Assembly: GCA_022432975.1 (NCBI GenBank) | Contig: CM039509.1 | Location: 45,294,209 to 45,358,208, forward strand | DNA from: Begonia masoniana | Taxonomy: Eukaryota > Streptophyta > Magnoliopsida > Cucurbitales > Begoniaceae | Reading direction: 5' to 3' | Length of the DNA stretch: 64,000 nt | Shown here: positions 11,441 to 21,516 of the stretch, piece by piece | Position numbering within the stretch: position 1 is the stretch's first letter | How the letters are laid out: every line of letters begins with the position of its first letter | Program-made: the position numbers and the translations under genes | Notes under the pieces: model-generated | What the model was told of the DNA's origin: nothing | The model's database searches: none | The model's input: the letters and a program-made list of their open reading frames with translations, nothing else

Positions 11441-11533
11441 ATGTTCTTATTGAGTTTTAAACTCATAGGTGAACTCCCTGATGTAGGTACGGAACTTGTG
11501 GATGAGGATTTTGTGCCTCAGACCGACGAATAA
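11441..11533 (+). CDS. Micro-ORF of LTR A1, 30 residues
   Basis: ATG to TAA gives a 30-residue acidic peptide with LLSFKLIGELPDVG followed by TELVDEDFVPQTDE. The other two group A LTRs encode peptides of 30 and 32 residues with the same start and core. Groups B and C keep the same frame and spacing despite very different DNA. The leader and second exon-like block lie upstream, so the ORF may be the last exon of a spliced transcript. It could instead be an untranslated structural block, but the retained residues argue for coding. The function is unknown. Confidence 0.45.
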   Translation: MFLLSFKLIGELPDVGTELVDEDFVPQTDE

Positions 11534-12234
11534 GTGGCTGGTGGCGTGAGCTTTTGAGGATGGTTGTGGCAACTAGACATATTCCTGACCAGAGAGAGTG
11601 AAGTTTTAAAGTTTTGTGTTTATGTTTCAAAAACTTCTGTTTTGATGAATTCTGAAAATGTATGTCAAGTTCTGTACAGTTTCTAAGATTTGAAAACGAT
11701 GTATAGACTCTATGTTGTTAAGGTCTTTTAAACCCTCTATTACAACAGTTGTACTTTCTGAAGTATTCTGGAACTGTTTGGAATCTCTTCCTTTTAGGTT
11801 GTGCATGGATTGTTTCGAGTTTTACAGCTATCCATGCAGTTTGTTTTGTTTTTATCTCTGTCATGTTGTCAAGTGTGTTATAAAACTGCGTTTTGAATCG
11901 GGTTTTGAGGGTTTGAAGTTTTTATGTCTTCTGTCCTTGTGCCATCTGTTTATAAGTTCTTCTTTTAAATGTTGTCTATTCTGCCTTTCAGTTTCTGTCT
12001 TTCGAGTCTTCAAGTATTTGGCTAAGTGTTAGTCGTCCACGCCTTCAGTAAAACAGTTGTCATTCTCTTCTGCAAAACAGTCGTCCACGTCCATCCTGCC
12101 TTCAAAATAATGGTATATTTGGCCTTTGGTTTCTGTTCTTTTATTCGGCTATGTGTTATCGTCCAAAATTTATCGTCCACGATAACATCGCCGAGAGTCT
12201 GCCTGTTATTTTAAAAATCAAAAGTCTGCCCTTT

Positions 12235-12475
12235 TTCGTCAAACGTCCACGGTCACTGCTTTTGTCAAACGTCCACGGTCACTGCTTTTGTCAAACGTCC
12301 ACGGTCACTGCTTTTTGTCAAACGTCCACGGTCATTGCCTTTTGTCAAACGTCCACGGTCACTGCTTTTGTCAAACGTCCACGGTCACTGCCTTTTGTCA
12401 AACGTCCACGGTCACTGCCTTTTTGTCAAATGTCCACGGTCACTGCCTTTTTGTCAAACGTCCATGGCTTCTGTT
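12235..12475 (+). repeat. Tandem array with AAACGTCCACGGTCACT core
   Basis: About eight units of 26-29 bases, each a variant of CGTCCACGGTCACTG plus a CTTTTTGTCAAA spacer. The long overlapping frames across it are repeat artefacts. The truncated copia LTR at 20329-21164 carries AAACGTCCACGGTTACT repeats, which share the core. Confidence 0.9.
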
Positions 12476-12859
12476 TGTTTACAGATTTTGTCTTTTAGTG
12501 CAAACGGCCACAGCTCCCGATTGTCCACGGCCACTGTAGCCTTCCACAATATGTCTTCTAGTTTATGTTTTTCCCAGATTATTTCCTATTTTACTTCTGT
12601 TTTTCACATCTCCCCGTCTTCCTGCTCTCGTTCAGAGTACTCGTCCACAATTTTTATGTTCTAGTTCTTTTCTGTTGTGTTCTTTTCATTTGTTCTTTCC
12701 TTCTGTTTTCAAAGTTCATTTGGCCTGTTGTTTTAAACGTCCAAAGTCTATTTTTACTTCTGTCTTCCTGTCAAAGTTCAAAAAAAAATATGTCACATTT
12801 TAAAATGTCCGGAGTGATGGCTCCTCGGCCCCGATCGGGTTTGGAGTCGTCACATTATC

Positions 12860-13540
12860 AGTTGTGGGTTCTTAGATATCTCTCTCTCTCTCAAATTTGG
12901 GAAGACTTTTTCTTCATCCTGAGTAGACTGAAGTTTAAACCGAACTGAGTTTTTCAAATTACAATTGTTTATATTAGTTTAAATAAATATTAATTATTTA
13001 CTTAAATAATCATTTAAATACAATAAATAATTTGAATAAAGTAATTAATTAATTAATTAATTTATTTATGCTTTGTATATTAATTAATTGAAATTCATAA
13101 CTTTATTTCAATACATTAATTACTTAATTAATTGAAATTCATTACGTGACTAAAGTAATTATATTAATTAAATTTTATTTATTACAAATTAATTTGGATA
13201 TATTACTTTATTAATTTATTTATTAAAATATAATTTGGATGCATTAATCATTTGAATAGATTAATTAAGTAATTAATTTATTTTATACATTAATCATTAA
13301 TTTATTTGAATACATTAATGATATTATTGAAATTAATTAAATTGCATACAATTATAATTAATTAATTAACTTAATTTATTTAAAACACAAAATAAAGTGA
13401 AAAATTGGACAGAGTTTCGTTTGTTTTATGACTCCCCCATAGTTATCTTCAAATAGTTTCTGCAAATTTAAATAACATATATATACCCAAACAGTTCCAG
13501 TAAAGTATAAACAATAATGTACATCAAATTCAAATAAAAG
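12860..13540. other. AT-rich MULE-1 interior
   Basis: After a short TCTCTC run near 12880, this stretch is dominated by taattaatta and ttatttatt blocks. Similar sequence flanks solo LTR B1 in MULE-2. It separates the two MULE genes, which converge here. No gene is seen. Confidence 0.6.
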
Positions 13541-14259
13541 TACATCAAATGAAATACAAAATATAAACTAAATACAAAATATAAACAATAATGGACTCAT
13601 TGAGATAGTCCTGTGACTCAGCCACCTTCTTCTGGCCCATGGTCAGCTGCTCGACACTGCCTATGGGGAACTCAATCCTTTGTTCCATCTGCTGAAGCAT
13701 CTTCTGCCGCTCCTGATGCATCTGCCGCTCCTCCATATGCATCTGCTGCCGCTTCTGATGCATCTGTCGCTCCTCCAGGTGCATCTGCTGCCGCTCTTGA
13801 TGCATCTGCTGCATCATTTTCTAGTTACTGCCAACCTTAATGGCCCTTGGCGGCGCCTTCGCTGTGACAGCCCGAAATCAAACCCGATCGGGGTTCGGGA
13901 TCGGAGCCATCACTCCGGGACAGATAACAGGAAACGGTGACTATTTTTTTGAACAGATCGGTCAAGACAGTGGACTTTATACTTTTAAATATTTACGGAG
14001 AAATATAATCGAATGACAGGAAGCATGAACTGTCAACGTGAACCCTAAAAACGTAACTCTACAGAGAGGAAGAAACTACAGTGAATAACAGAATATTTAC
14101 GGGAAGAGAGAGAGTTCTCTGGGATTGGAAGCAAAACAGGTTTCAATAATGGATAACAGAACAGAAATTAGCATAAGGCTGGCGGAGGAGGGAATGAAAT
14201 TCTTAAAACTTGTAAAATACTGTTGGGCGGAAGAGATAAATTGGCGGTGGATGTCGAAT

Positions 14260-14700
14260 AAGACAAAACAGGTGAACAGTGTTCAGCAGAAGATGTAAAC
14301 AGAAACTGTGAATAAACTGGGCGGAGGAGGTGATGACGTCAGCCGGAAGAATAGATGACCTCAACCAGAAGATACAGGCATTACCCTGGCGGAAGACTTA
14401 GGTGACGTTAGCCGGATGATACAAATAACTGGGCGGATGACTTGGATGACGTCAGCCGGAAGACATAGTTCGGAACTGGGCGGAAGATTTATGCTGACGT
14501 CAACCGGAAGACATGAATACACTGGGCGGATGGCTAGATGACGTCAGCCGGAAGACATCGTTTTAAACTGGGCGGAAGATTTATGCTGACGTCAACCGGA
14601 AGGTATGAATACACTGGGCGGATGACTAGATGACGTCAGCTGGAAGACATAGTTTTACAGAAGGAAACGGGCAGCGGTGGACTTAATCGGATGACATAGT
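14260..14700 (-). repeat. Satellite array of LTR A2 with TGACGTCA palindromes
   Basis: About six imperfect units of the type ACTGGGCGGAAGATTTATG plus GACGTCAACCGGAAGACAT. Perfect or near-perfect TGACGTCA (bZIP/CRE-type) sites recur, for example around 14335, 14450, 14490 and 14540. LTR A3 has related units on the opposite strand near 38270-38770. Confidence 0.85.
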
Positions 14701-15153
14701 TTCTAAGGCAAAACTTAGCAACTTTTAACAGAAAGACGTACAGATAGAGAGCCTCAAAACAGAAGGCATAAAGGTTTTGGACCTTCAAATCCGATTCAAA
14801 ATTTACAGATTTCCAAGAAGACAAACTACACGGATGACTTTAAAACCAGGAATCGTCCATGCACAGATTAACAGAAAGTATCCCAAACAATTCCAGAATA
14901 CTTTAGAATATAACTGAACTGTCAAATACAGCGGTTTCAAAAAACTTAGACATCAGACCTATACATTGTTTTAAAATCTGAAAATCAGTACAGAACAGGA
15001 CATATACTTGCAGAATTTCTTCAAAGAAAGAGTTTTACAACCAAACCAGGACTTCTAGAAGACTTTACAGATATAAACTTTTCAGAAAACTTAAACCTCA
15101 GATCAGTCATGTCTGGCTGCAGCAACCAACCCTCCATGAGCTCGAGCCATCAA

Positions 15154-15252
15154 CTACATCAGATCATCATTTTGAGGCGCAAAGTCCTCGGTTTCAGGTT
15201 CAGTACCTACATCAGAGAGTTCACCTATGAGTCTAAAACTTAGTAAGGACAT
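15154..15252 (-). CDS. Micro-ORF of LTR A2, 32 residues
   Basis: ATG at 15252 to TAG at 15154. It encodes LLSFRLIGELSDVG then an acidic tail beginning TEPETEDFAPQ. The tail is two residues longer than in A1 and A3. It has the same place relative to the exon-like block and the array as in all sister LTRs. The function is unknown. Confidence 0.45.
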   Translation of the reverse strand: MSLLSFRLIGELSDVGTEPETEDFAPQNDDLM

Positions 15253-17734
15253 AATCAGAATGCAGTGGTGCATATGCAATGCATGAACTTTCAGAAATTC
15301 AGTGATAGAACAGAACATTACATTTCAGTGGCAGAAGAATTAAGTGGGGCTTATAGGGGAACTGGTTCAGTAAGTGCACTATCAGGCACGGCAGTTTTCA
15401 GATTCCCAGGGAGGGATAAAACCAGAGGGTCCTTGCCAGGGACAGTATTTTCAGATTCTCAGGGAGGGATAAAACCAGAGGGGCCAGTCCCCGTCCCACA
15501 TTTAACCTGGTACATTTCAGTCAGATTTTATTTTTATTAATTTCAAACAGTGTACAGAAATCGGTTTGCATGAATTTTCAGGAAAACAGTGTATGCATGA
15601 ACGGTGCCTGAACTTTAACTAGCAGATAACAGAATAAAACAGTAGACAGCAGAAGATAAATCAAAGCCAGACATTTCAAAACATAACTCTAACTCTTCTA
15701 CCCAAAACAACCCGACAGAACAGTAAACCTAGTACCTCCTTGATGTAGGGCCTTAAGGGCCGGATCTAAACTTATGAACTTACCTGTTTTCTGGAGAGTT
15801 GAAAACTTTGATGTCTCTGGAAAGAAAACTCGGACCTGTAGCATGCATGTACAGAATTTAAACACACTACAAATGCTAACTAAAATCATGTAGAATAAGC
15901 AGCAAACACATTTCAACTCTTTAGAAACCCTAAACTTCGGTAAAAACTCACATTAAACTCGTCCAAATTTGTTAGCATTAAAAGATGCCCACCTTTTTAG
16001 AAGAAGACGGGAAAATACAGGAGAAACAAAGCGTGGAAGTTTTGTTTCAATCGCCAGGAAGAGAGAAAGCCGAGAGAGATGGGAGGAAGCAGGGAAGTGA
16101 ATGAAAATTCACGTAGGAGGATGAACTTAGCTTCCTCAACAAGTTGCCACTTGGCAAACACTCATTGGCTTACTCCCACCAACCTTAATCTCTCCCCAAA
16201 TTGCCCTTCCATGCATTTCAAACTTAGTGCTTTGGTTTTAGTTACACATTAGTTTAGTTCTCCACTAATTATTCCAACAATTCAACCAAAACATTCCTTT
16301 GTATTAATATAATATTAATCCCGTTTAAATGATCTGGGAAAACTATTACATGGCAAAATGCCGGGTGTTACATTCGCGGTGGTGGGGTGTCCTCCTCCAT
16401 CGGAGCATCAAGAGCTGGAGCGTCCCCGAGCTTCCCCTTAAGCATCCAACACCCGAAGACCTCTACTAGACCCATTCTAGATAGATGAAGTCTGTCAAAT
16501 ACATCCAAGCCTCGGGGAGCTCTCAACTGATCTCCTACATGCTGCTTAACCTGTGATCGCTGCACGAGCTGCCAATTCATTGTACCATATGGCAAATTTT
16601 TGTTGTGTGTTCGCTCGATCTCATGCATGTGCTCCAATATCATGAACCCGGGGTCGATGAGCGTGCCACTGTACATCTTCTCCATCACATAGAGATCTAT
16701 CCAATTGACTAGATCTATATGGTCATCCCTCAGCAGCAGCGAGTGTCTAATAAGGTTGTGAACAACCAGAGCTATGGCGTTCAACTCCTTTGATTTCGGT
16801 TTAGTGAATTTTTCAATATCTGAATTACGGTGAATCTCTCGGAGAAATTGCAATCCCTTGGGTGTTCTAGCAAAATCACACTCTTGAGAAGCATGATGGC
16901 ATTATGCAGCCATCTCGTTAGTAAATTCTAGCAGCTCGTTCACATGCCTTGCAAAAAAACTAATCACCTTATCACAGACATATGACTTCATTCACCCCGT
17001 GTTGGTTAAGTTCGTGTAAAATAAGCGAACAACTCGATCACACGTAACTCCACTCATGTTGTATAGCCCTTGCAAGCCAATTCTGTCAAACATTTCTTGG
17101 ACCTACAAAGACTCCCAACCAGGGAAATTGACAGTGTTTCCATAAATAATTGGTCAGACTAAAATATCCCGATCGAACCTGTTTTTACACTCCCCGCTTT
17201 TAAAATCGATCGAAAATAACTGGGCGGTGGTCGGGGCACTTCGGCCGGATGACCTTGTGACGAAGATGCTGGCCGGTTTGATGGTGGTCCCCGGTTTGAG
17301 GGGCCGGCTTGTGTCGAAGGGTGAGGACATTTGAACGATATTTTGGGGCCCATTTCACAAAGTGGCCTCGGATTTGGGAGGACAGGCTCGCGTTCTGTGA
17401 TTTTCGGTAATAACAAGCTCGAGTTTGAGGATTTTTGGCTTTTAAAAGGGTCGGGTTTGAGATTTTCAGAGATTAGAAGGCTCGATTTTAAAGGATTTGG
17501 ATTTTCTGTGATAAGGTTTTCGCCGGTGTATTTTGGGGTTTTTGCCTGTGGATTTTCAGCTTTTAGAATGCTCGGGTTTGAGGATTTCTCGACCCTGAGG
17601 GGCCGATTCTTGTGATTCTTGCGATTTGTAGAAAAAAATTGAAAGATTCGCGCTTTCTCCTCTCGGTTTCAGAATGCGGAGGGCGAACAAGGGGCTGAAA
17701 TTTTAAATACAAACGACGATTCAACCCTCCGCGT

Positions 17735-18208
17735 TAAAATTTTGATTTTTTAAACACGGGGGGCTGAGTTAGAATTTCGGCCCCCCGCGTATAGAACATG
17801 GAAAAATCAGGGGGCCGAGTTGGAAATTAAGCCCCCCGCATTAAATTTTCTACAAATCACGGGGGGCCGAGTCAGACTAACATGTGCTCCGAATTGCATT
17901 CGCGTGCAGCGCACGTGCGCGAGGGCCAAAGCCCCTCGCATCTTCCCCCGTGGAATGCAGAGGGCCGCAATTTTAATTCAGCCCGTCAAATTGATCGGTG
18001 TCCAGCACACGTACAAGGGGCTTTTGACATGCAGAGGGCCGCGATTTGAAGTCGGCCCCCCGAATTACAATTCGGGGGCATGCGGCTCTCCACTGGGTTG
18101 TTTTTTTTTTTACAGTTTTCAATAGTTCGAGGTTTTGACTGCGATGACTTTTTTTTAGGGTTTTTTCAATAAATACCCATAGTTCAGGGAGTATTTTAAA
18201 ATTTACCC
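17735..18208 (-). repeat. MULE-1 right terminal inverted repeat
   Basis: This is the inverted counterpart of 2478-2960. The outer 110 bases are closely matched. The inner GC-rich part shares GGCCCCCCGCGTATAGAACATGG, the cgcacgtgcgc palindrome and the final AAATTTACCC. Frames crossing it are spurious. Confidence 0.85.
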
Positions 18209-18492
18209 CTAATTATATTTAGATGACTAATTCCAAAATTAAAGAGAATGATGCCCTATCATCAATTCAACCGGATACAAAAATTTTAGCGAAGTTACCA
18301 TATTTTTTAGTATATATTATGTAGAAACCATCCACTATTTTAACTATTTATAATTGATTTTAATTATTACACGATTTTTACCTGCTTTCGTACAACTTCA
18401 ACTCTACAGAGCATTAGTGTTGTTCTTATTTTAATTGTTACTTAAATTATCGCCATAATTACGTTGGAAGAAATTTCAAATCATTGCATGTC
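18209..18492. repeat. Duplication left arm resumes, P450 3' flank
   Basis: Matches 59668-59929 next to the intact gene, starting with the second copy of the ctaattata duplication. It corresponds to the 3' untranslated or downstream region of the minus-strand P450. No other content is seen. Confidence 0.8.
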
Positions 18493-18617
18493 TTACTCGT
18501 AAAGACTGAGATCTAAGCGAGGTTTAATGAAAACGTCGAGAGGAGTAGCCTTCGTGTTCGTTCCCACAGAGCTTCCAGTCATATCGATCGGGGTAGTAGT
18601 CGACCTAACGTCCAAAG
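18493..18617 (-). pseudogene. CYP82-like pseudogene, fragment 1 (C-terminal end)
   Basis: Includes the stop codon (TAA at 18493-18495) and the last 40 or so codons of exon 3. It is nearly identical to 59930-60054 of the intact gene (region of STKATPLDVFIKPRL type). The LTR element at 18618 cuts it off, and the gene continues at 19700. Confidence 0.9.
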
Positions 18618-18839
18618 TATTAGAACAGAACCATTTAGTTTCCTATTCACTATTCACTTTTGGTTTCCTTTTTCATTTTCATCATTACTACATTGGTTAT
18701 ATACATGTATAAACACTTTCATTTACAGTTGATTATGAGTAGCATTTATTACCACAATTTCTCTCCATCTTCTTCTTCTCTGTTTTGGTTCTACTGTTCA
18801 TAATCAGTAAACATTGTTTTCCAACGTGGTATCAGAGCA

Positions 18840-19260
18840 TGTGATTGCAAAATTGGATAAGGAAGCTGATGATATTTACTCATTTTGCAAGGAATACAAA
18901 TGTCATACAAAATATTGTCATAATTTAAATTACAAACAGAAAAGACTTGCTGAAGCACTCGTGGAGAGGGATGGCCCAAATGGCGATGCCAGAGAGCGGC
19001 GAGAGAAGTGGCAGAATTCTGGAGTCGAGCAGCAAGCGACAAAAGAGAAGGGGAGGGTGTACGGTAGAGCCCATCCTGGAGTTCACCATGGAGGAGGAGT
19101 CGGTGAGAAAGCCGATTCTTAACCAGAAAATACGAGGGATGAAATTCAACATAGGCAGAATTATCTTGACATAATTTTGAGACACTGAAGAGATTATGCG
19201 AAAAATGAGGAGTATGATAAACAGAATTTAACGACAGAGAACGGCCAAAAGCAGGAAGAA
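18840..19260 (-). pseudogene. Inverted copia protease/pre-integrase fragment
   Basis: The minus strand encodes a copia pol piece. LSLNSVYHTPHFSHNLFSVS is the end of the protease region, and LAALWHRHLGHPSPRVLQQV is the GAG-pre-integrase motif. The zinc-binding start CIPCKMSKYHQLPYP follows. It lies antisense to its own LTRs, PBS and PPT, so it was inverted after or during formation of the element. Confidence 0.8.
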
Positions 19261-19269
19261 CAGACGTGC

Positions 19270-19490
19270 CACCTATTTGGCCTCTAATCCTGACCTCCAT
19301 TCCAAATCCAAACATGTCAAGATTGATTTCCATTTCGTCTAAGAAAAGGTGTTCAACAAGCAACTCTCCGTCAAGTTCACACCTTCCTCCCACCAACTCG
19401 CGGATGGTCTCACCAAGCCTCTTCCGCCATCGACATTTCATCTGTTCTTATCCAAGATCTTCGGCTCTCCGCCTTGCTCTTGAGGGGGGA
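19270..19490 (+). pseudogene. Copia RNase H tail in the mini-copia
   Basis: The plus strand reads KHVKIDFHFV, then NKQLSVKFTPSSHQLADGL and TKPLP, the typical C-terminal end of copia RNase H. It is followed by the PPT and 3' LTR. This segment keeps the sense orientation, unlike the neighbouring inverted fragment. The start of pol is missing. Confidence 0.8.
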
Positions 19491-19699
19491 TATTAGAACA
19501 TAACCATTTAGTTTCCTATTTACTATTCACTTTTGGTTTCCTTTTTCATTTTCATCATTACTACATTGGTTATATACATGTATAAACACTTTCACTTACA
19601 GTTGATTATGAGTAGCATTTATTACCGTAGTTTCTCTCCATCTTCTTCTTCTCTGTTTTGGTTCTACTATTCATAAACAGTAAACACTGTTTTCCAACG

Positions 19700-20328
19700 C
19701 AAAGCATGCACAAAACTAGCCAGAGCTAGCTGCACTGTTTGTACTCCCAGTGATAGCCCGGCGCACACTCGCCAACCCGCCTGGAAAGGCAGAAGCTCAA
19801 AATTCTGACCCTGGAAATCGACGTTCCTGTTGGTTCTCAAAAACGTCTCCGGCCTGAACTCCAGCGACTCTTCCGACCACGAACTTGGGTCGGTGTGCTG
19901 GCTAGCAAGGTTGACCAGCACCTAAGTGTCTTTCAAAACACGGTAGCCACCTAGGGTGCAGTCTTTCATGACCTGCCGGAGCAGAAATCCTTCTAGAGGG
20001 TGGAGCGCCATGTCTCTTTCAGAACAGACTGAAGATAGATGAGCTTGTGGAGGTCAGACTCGTTTACTAATCGTCCACGGCAAATGTGTTGGTCGAGCTC
20101 TTCCTGCAGTTTCTTCAGAGTGTAGGGTTCGTTTAGCAGTCTTGTTAAAGCCTATATTAGGGTCACGGCCGTTGTGTCATTTTTGCCTATGATCATGCTC
20201 TGCAACTTGAAGTAAACAAATGAGTAATCTCAAGTTTTGAATCGATTAAATGAGAGAGACTGAGAGAAAGTATACGAGGCATGTAGCTTTAATGATTGTG
20301 TCACCGTCGTAGCTGCCGAGGGAGGCGG
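19700..20328 (-). pseudogene. CYP82-like pseudogene, fragment 2 (exon 3, intron, exon 2 end)
   Basis: Exon 3 runs up to 20199, the intron is about 20200-20275, and the last 53 bases of exon 2 are 20276-20328. Key residues have decayed. The haem loop reads FQAGWRVCAG where the intact gene has FGAGRRVCAG. A TGG-to-TAG change near 19922 ends the frame, and FRPERF has become FRPETF. The copia LTR at 20329 interrupts exon 2. About 370 bases of P450 (equivalent to 60663-61036) are missing before fragment 3. Confidence 0.92.
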
Positions 20329-21164
20329 TGTTAGTCATAAACATGCTCTCATAATAGTTTCTCACTTTCATTAAGGAGAAACAACAGGATCGTGAACATA
20401 ATGATTTTCACAACTCTATCAGTAATGAAGAAAAGAGAAATACTTACTTGATTCCATGATAACATAAAATGATTTCTCTTCCTTAACCCTTAAGTTTCTT
20501 CAGTGAGAAATTTGATGGAATGATTTCTCGTTCTTCTTCAGGGGGAGAGAGGACCAATTTCTTCCTTCTTGTTTTCAGTAATGATTAAGTTCCATCAACT
20601 TAATCTCTTCATTATTAAAAGACAAAATGCCATGATCAAGAAGATCTGTACACATTTGGACCACATCACGTGGATTTCTTAATTTGACGTTTGAGTTTCA
20701 TAAAATTTGGCCTTATCTATAAAAAGTTATTGCATAGTAAAACAATGATTAGTTGTTGTTTCTGTTGTCTTTATAATGGACGATTGCAATTTTTCATGCA
20801 AGAAATGATTACAGTAAAGTGTGGACGATTGCAGTCATCCAATCTTTATTGTAATCTCTTAATGTCCATGATGACTGTGGACAGTGATAGTTGTTTATTC
20901 TTTAATGTAATCGTTAAACGTCCACGATTACTTCACTCTTACTGTAATCGTTAAACATCCACGGTTACATTGAACAATTATATTCGTCATTCGTCCACAG
21001 CTACTTGTAATCGTTAAACGTCCACGACTACTTGTAATCGTAAACGTCCACAGTTACTTATATTTCATAAACGTCCACGGTTACTTACTGTGGACGATTA
21101 TGAAATAACAGAAACATCATTTTTCGCTGATTCATTTTACAATCAAACGACAATATTTCTAACA
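20329..21164 (-). repeat. 3' LTR of the truncated copia
   Basis: In sense orientation it starts TGTTAGAAATATTG at 21164 and ends GACTAACA at 20329, 836 bp. The polypurine tract AAGTGGGAGAA lies just outside at 21165-21177. The U3 part (about 20760-21110) holds repeats with GTCCACGGTTACT and GTGGACGATTA, a motif shared with the array in solo LTR A1. Confidence 0.88.
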
Positions 21165-21516
21165 TTCTCCCACTTGGTCCATATCACATTATCAAATCTA
21201 TCAAAATATTGATCAAGCATAACATCATTATGAAGTATATAAATAATACGAATCATGGCGGTAATATGTCAATTTATCCAACACAGTTCCTTCCATATAT
21301 CACATATTACTTTTATACTCAACATAATCAGTAAAAGAAATAATATACTGGTCCACATAAGTGTCTTTATAAAAGACAAATCATGTTTATAACATCATTA
21401 TTTCATTATGAATGCATTCAAATAATTAAACAGGATTCATAAGTGTATATCAGAAACTATCAATACAAGAGCTCAAGAGTACCAATTACATACAGAACAC
21501 CATCATAAACATAAAG

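Larger units (their letters stand above)
10311..12854 (+). mobile_element. Solo LTR A1
   Basis: Begins TGTAACACCCGG and ends GGAGTCGTCACA, flanked by ttatc at 10306-10310 and 12855-12859. Sense is plus. The leader exon ends near 10703 (GAAG|GTAATC). The second exon-like block is 10918-10971, but its donor reads TTAAGT instead of GTAAGT. The conserved ggcccttaaagccctacatcac block follows at about 10993. A micro-ORF lies at 11441-11533. A 26-29 bp tandem array with the core CGTCCACGGTCACTG lies at 12235-12475. The 3' end carries the group A signature GGAGTGATGGCTCC near 12810. It sits in the AT-rich middle of MULE-1. Confidence 0.9.
13863..16372 (-). mobile_element. Solo LTR A2
   Basis: Begins TGTGACAGCCCG and ends GCCGGGTGTTACA, flanked by ttcgc at 13858-13862 and 16373-16377. 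It is group A in minus orientation, with TGTAACACCCGGC at its high end. Exon-like block 15835-15784 is followed by a GTAAGTTC donor at 15783 and the ggcccttaaggccctacatc block. A two-copy repeat (agggagggataaaaccagag) lies at 15390-15500. A micro-ORF lies at 15252-15154. The satellite array is 14260-14700. Confidence 0.9.
13545..17353 (-). pseudogene. Second MULE gene, plant transposon-protein domain (MULE-1)
   Basis: This is a minus-strand gene converging on the transposase. The probable start is at 17353 (MGPKISFKCPHP, like MATKISFKRPHL in MULE-2), followed by a Pro/Ser-rich linker. The conserved domain lies in 16853-16400 (KELNAIALVVHNLIRH, HIDLVNWIDLYVMEKM, NLPYGTMNWQLVQRS). A Met/Gln/Glu-rich coiled coil follows (13817-13630, repeats of HQERQQMH). 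Several stops and frameshifts lie between 17160 and 16860, and solo LTR A2 splits the C-terminal part. The domain resembles that of the Sirevirus third ORF at 41330-39486. Pfam has a family called putative plant transposon protein that I think covers it, from memory. Its role is unknown. Confidence 0.75.
2478..18208. mobile_element. MULE-1, Mutator-like element with nested LTR insertions
   Basis: It starts GGGTAAATTT and ends AAATTTACCC, and is flanked by a perfect 9-bp direct repeat ctaattata at 2469-2477 and 18209-18217. Nine-base duplications are the Mutator hallmark. The empty site survives in the right arm at about 59655-59668. The element carries a MURA-type transposase on the plus strand near the left end and a second gene on the minus strand near the right end. 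Four solo LTRs have inserted into it (4059-8675 with 6242-8438 inside it, 10311-12854, 13863-16372). Without them it is about 6 kb. Both genes carry nonsense codons, so it is not autonomous. Confidence 0.93.
18618..19699 (+). mobile_element. Internally rearranged mini-copia with 209-bp LTRs
   Basis: Two 209-bp direct repeats, 18618-18826 and 19491-19699, differ at about nine positions by eye. The element is flanked by caaag at 18613-18617 and 19700-19704. A primer-binding site complementary to initiator tRNA-Met (TGGTATCAGAGC, 18827-18838) follows the first LTR. A polypurine tract (TGAGGGGGGA, 19481-19490) precedes the second. LTR ends read TATTAG...CAACG rather than TG...CA. The interior is only 664 bp and encodes two copia pieces in opposite orientation. 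It is TRIM-sized but retains pol remnants, so it is a deletion derivative that needed helper proteins to move. Confidence 0.92.

Noticed and set aside
12235..12475. Regular 26-29 base direct repeats resembling a CRISPR array
   Set aside because: Spacers are not unique; they are variants of one CTTTTTGTCAAA sequence, there are no cas genes, and the array lies in a plant LTR. It is a minisatellite.
12151..12664. Three overlapping frames of 83-115 codons
   Set aside because: All three reading frames stay open because the repeat unit lacks stops; this is an array artefact.
18827..18838. tRNA-like match TGGTATCAGAGC (also near 46409)
   Set aside because: This is the retroelement primer-binding site, complementary to the tRNA 3' end. 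No cloverleaf surrounds it, so it is not a tRNA gene.
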